This document shows positions 6,404 through 6,958 of a stretch of 6,958 nt of DNA, piece by piece (within the stretch, counting starts at the first letter, position 1; every line of letters starts with the position of its first letter). The position numbers were made by a program, and so were the translations under genes. This DNA is from Burkholderiales bacterium (GTDB taxonomy: Bacteria; Pseudomonadota; Gammaproteobacteria; Burkholderiales; SG8-39). The notes under the pieces were generated by a model that saw nothing but the letters and a program-made list of their open reading frames with translations, was not told the DNA's origin and did no database searches. The DNA is taken from positions 1 to 6,958 of the forward strand of contig JADLDQ010000398.1 of assembly GCA_020846575.1 (NCBI GenBank), read 5' to 3'.

Positions 6404-6958
6404 GTGCAGATCGATACGGACACCGTCGACTGGATCGAACTGAGCGCCATCCCGGAACTCGGGTCGGCGGCCTTTCTGGCGTTGCTTCGCGCCTTCGGCT
6501 CGCCCGGCGAGATCCTGCAAGCGGGCCGCAGGCGGCTCGCACAGGTGGTTCCCGAAGCGCTGGCCGAGCGCATCCACGAGCGCGAGGCAAGGACACGCGC
6601 CGAGCAGGCGCTGCCGTGGCTTGAAATACAGGGCCATCACCTGCTGACGCTCGCCGATGCGCAGTATCCCCGGGGGCTGCTGCAGATCGCCGACCCGCCG
6701 CCGGTGCTCTACCTGCGGGGCGATCCCGCGCTGCTCGAGCGGCCCGCGCTGTGCGTGGTGGGAAGCCGCAATGCGACCCCCCAGGGGCGCGAGAACGCCA
6801 GAGCGTTCGCGCGCGCGCTCGCGCAGGCGGGATTCACCATCGTGAGCGGACTGGCGCTGGGCATCGACGCAGCGGCGCACGGCGGCGCGCTCGAGGGCGC
6901 CGGGTCCACCGTGGCGGTGCTCGGCACCGGCGCGGACCTCGTCTACCCGCGCGCCAAC
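6404..6958 (+). CDS. dprA: DNA processing protein DprA (partial, C-terminus beyond right edge)
   Basis: DprA (Smf) binds incoming single-stranded DNA during natural transformation, protects it and loads RecA on it. The first 185 residues are visible. An N-terminal helical region (about 8-70, starting DWIELSAIPELG) resembles the SAM-like/helix-hairpin region of the family. It is followed by the start of the Rossmann-like core, with YPRGLLQIADPPPVLYLRG at 88-106, VVGSRNATPQG at 119-129, VSGLALGIDAAAHGGAL at 147-163 and AVLGTGADLVYP at 171-182. These are the family's signature blocks. The rest of the core and any C-terminal winged-helix domain lie outside the window. There is no in-frame ATG; the GTG at 6404 best fits the family's N-terminus, with a weak AGG ribosome site at 6395-6397. 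An upstream GTG at 6344 would add a tryptophan- and arginine-rich tail that does not look like DprA. The gene lies 147 bp after the LysM gene on the same strand and may share its transcript. Confidence 0.93.
   Translation, partial: MQIDTDTVDWIELSAIPELGSAAFLALLRAFGSPGEILQAGRRRLAQVVPEALAERIHEREARTRAEQALPWLEIQGHHLLTLADAQYPRGLLQIADPPPVLYLRGDPALLERPALCVVGSRNATPQGRENARAFARALAQAGFTIVSGLALGIDAAAHGGALEGAGSTVAVLGTGADLVYPRAN

Noticed and set aside
5855..6880. A 341-codon minus-strand frame across the LysM gene end and dprA.
   Set aside because: The plus strand shows clear LysM-protein and DprA sequence. The minus frame is arginine-rich without recognisable motifs and spans the intergenic gap.
1..6958. 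Possible new defence, mobile or biosynthetic system.
   Set aside because: All seven genes belong to recognised families in a housekeeping arrangement. No integrase, transposase, toxin-antitoxin or composition break was seen.

Overview
This is a compact, GC-rich (roughly two thirds GC by eye) piece of bacterial chromosome. The gene order is dprA - LysM protein - (divergent) def - fmt - rsmB - DUF4390 protein - ntrY-like kinase. The pairing of def/fmt/rsmB with a DUF4390 gene and an NtrY-type sensor kinase, next to divergent LysM and dprA genes, is an arrangement I associate with Betaproteobacteria. The genus cannot be named from the sequence alone. No mobile element, phage, CRISPR, tRNA or rRNA sequence was seen.

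Layout. A divergent intergenic region at 5103-5212 splits the window. To its left, on the minus strand, run def (5102-4599), fmt (4416-3487), rsmB (3490-2153), a DUF4390 gene (2156-1584) and a sensor kinase (1587 to beyond the left edge, ATPase domain missing). The last four genes are joined by three consecutive 4-base stop/start overlaps (GTGA, ATGA, ATGA), so they are very likely co-transcribed and translationally coupled. To the right, on the plus strand, are a secreted LysM protein (5213-6256) and the first 185 codons of dprA (from about 6404, running off the right edge). dprA has no in-frame ATG in the window and must start with GTG.

How the genes work together. Fmt formylates initiator Met-tRNA and Def removes the formyl group from new proteins, so the pair covers both ends of formyl-methionine initiation. 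RsmB methylates 16S rRNA, so the first half of the operon serves translation. The second half is an envelope-facing signalling pair: an exported DUF4390 protein and a membrane histidine kinase. The LysM protein is probably a peptidoglycan-binding envelope protein, and DprA loads RecA on incoming single-stranded DNA during transformation.

All the genes belong to recognised families and I found no convincing new system. The less ordinary signals are non-coding: a 14-bp tandem repeat array with a 28-bp higher-order pattern upstream of fmt, a 12-bp perfect tandem duplication and a strong hairpin before dprA, and two competing well-placed start sites for the LysM protein.
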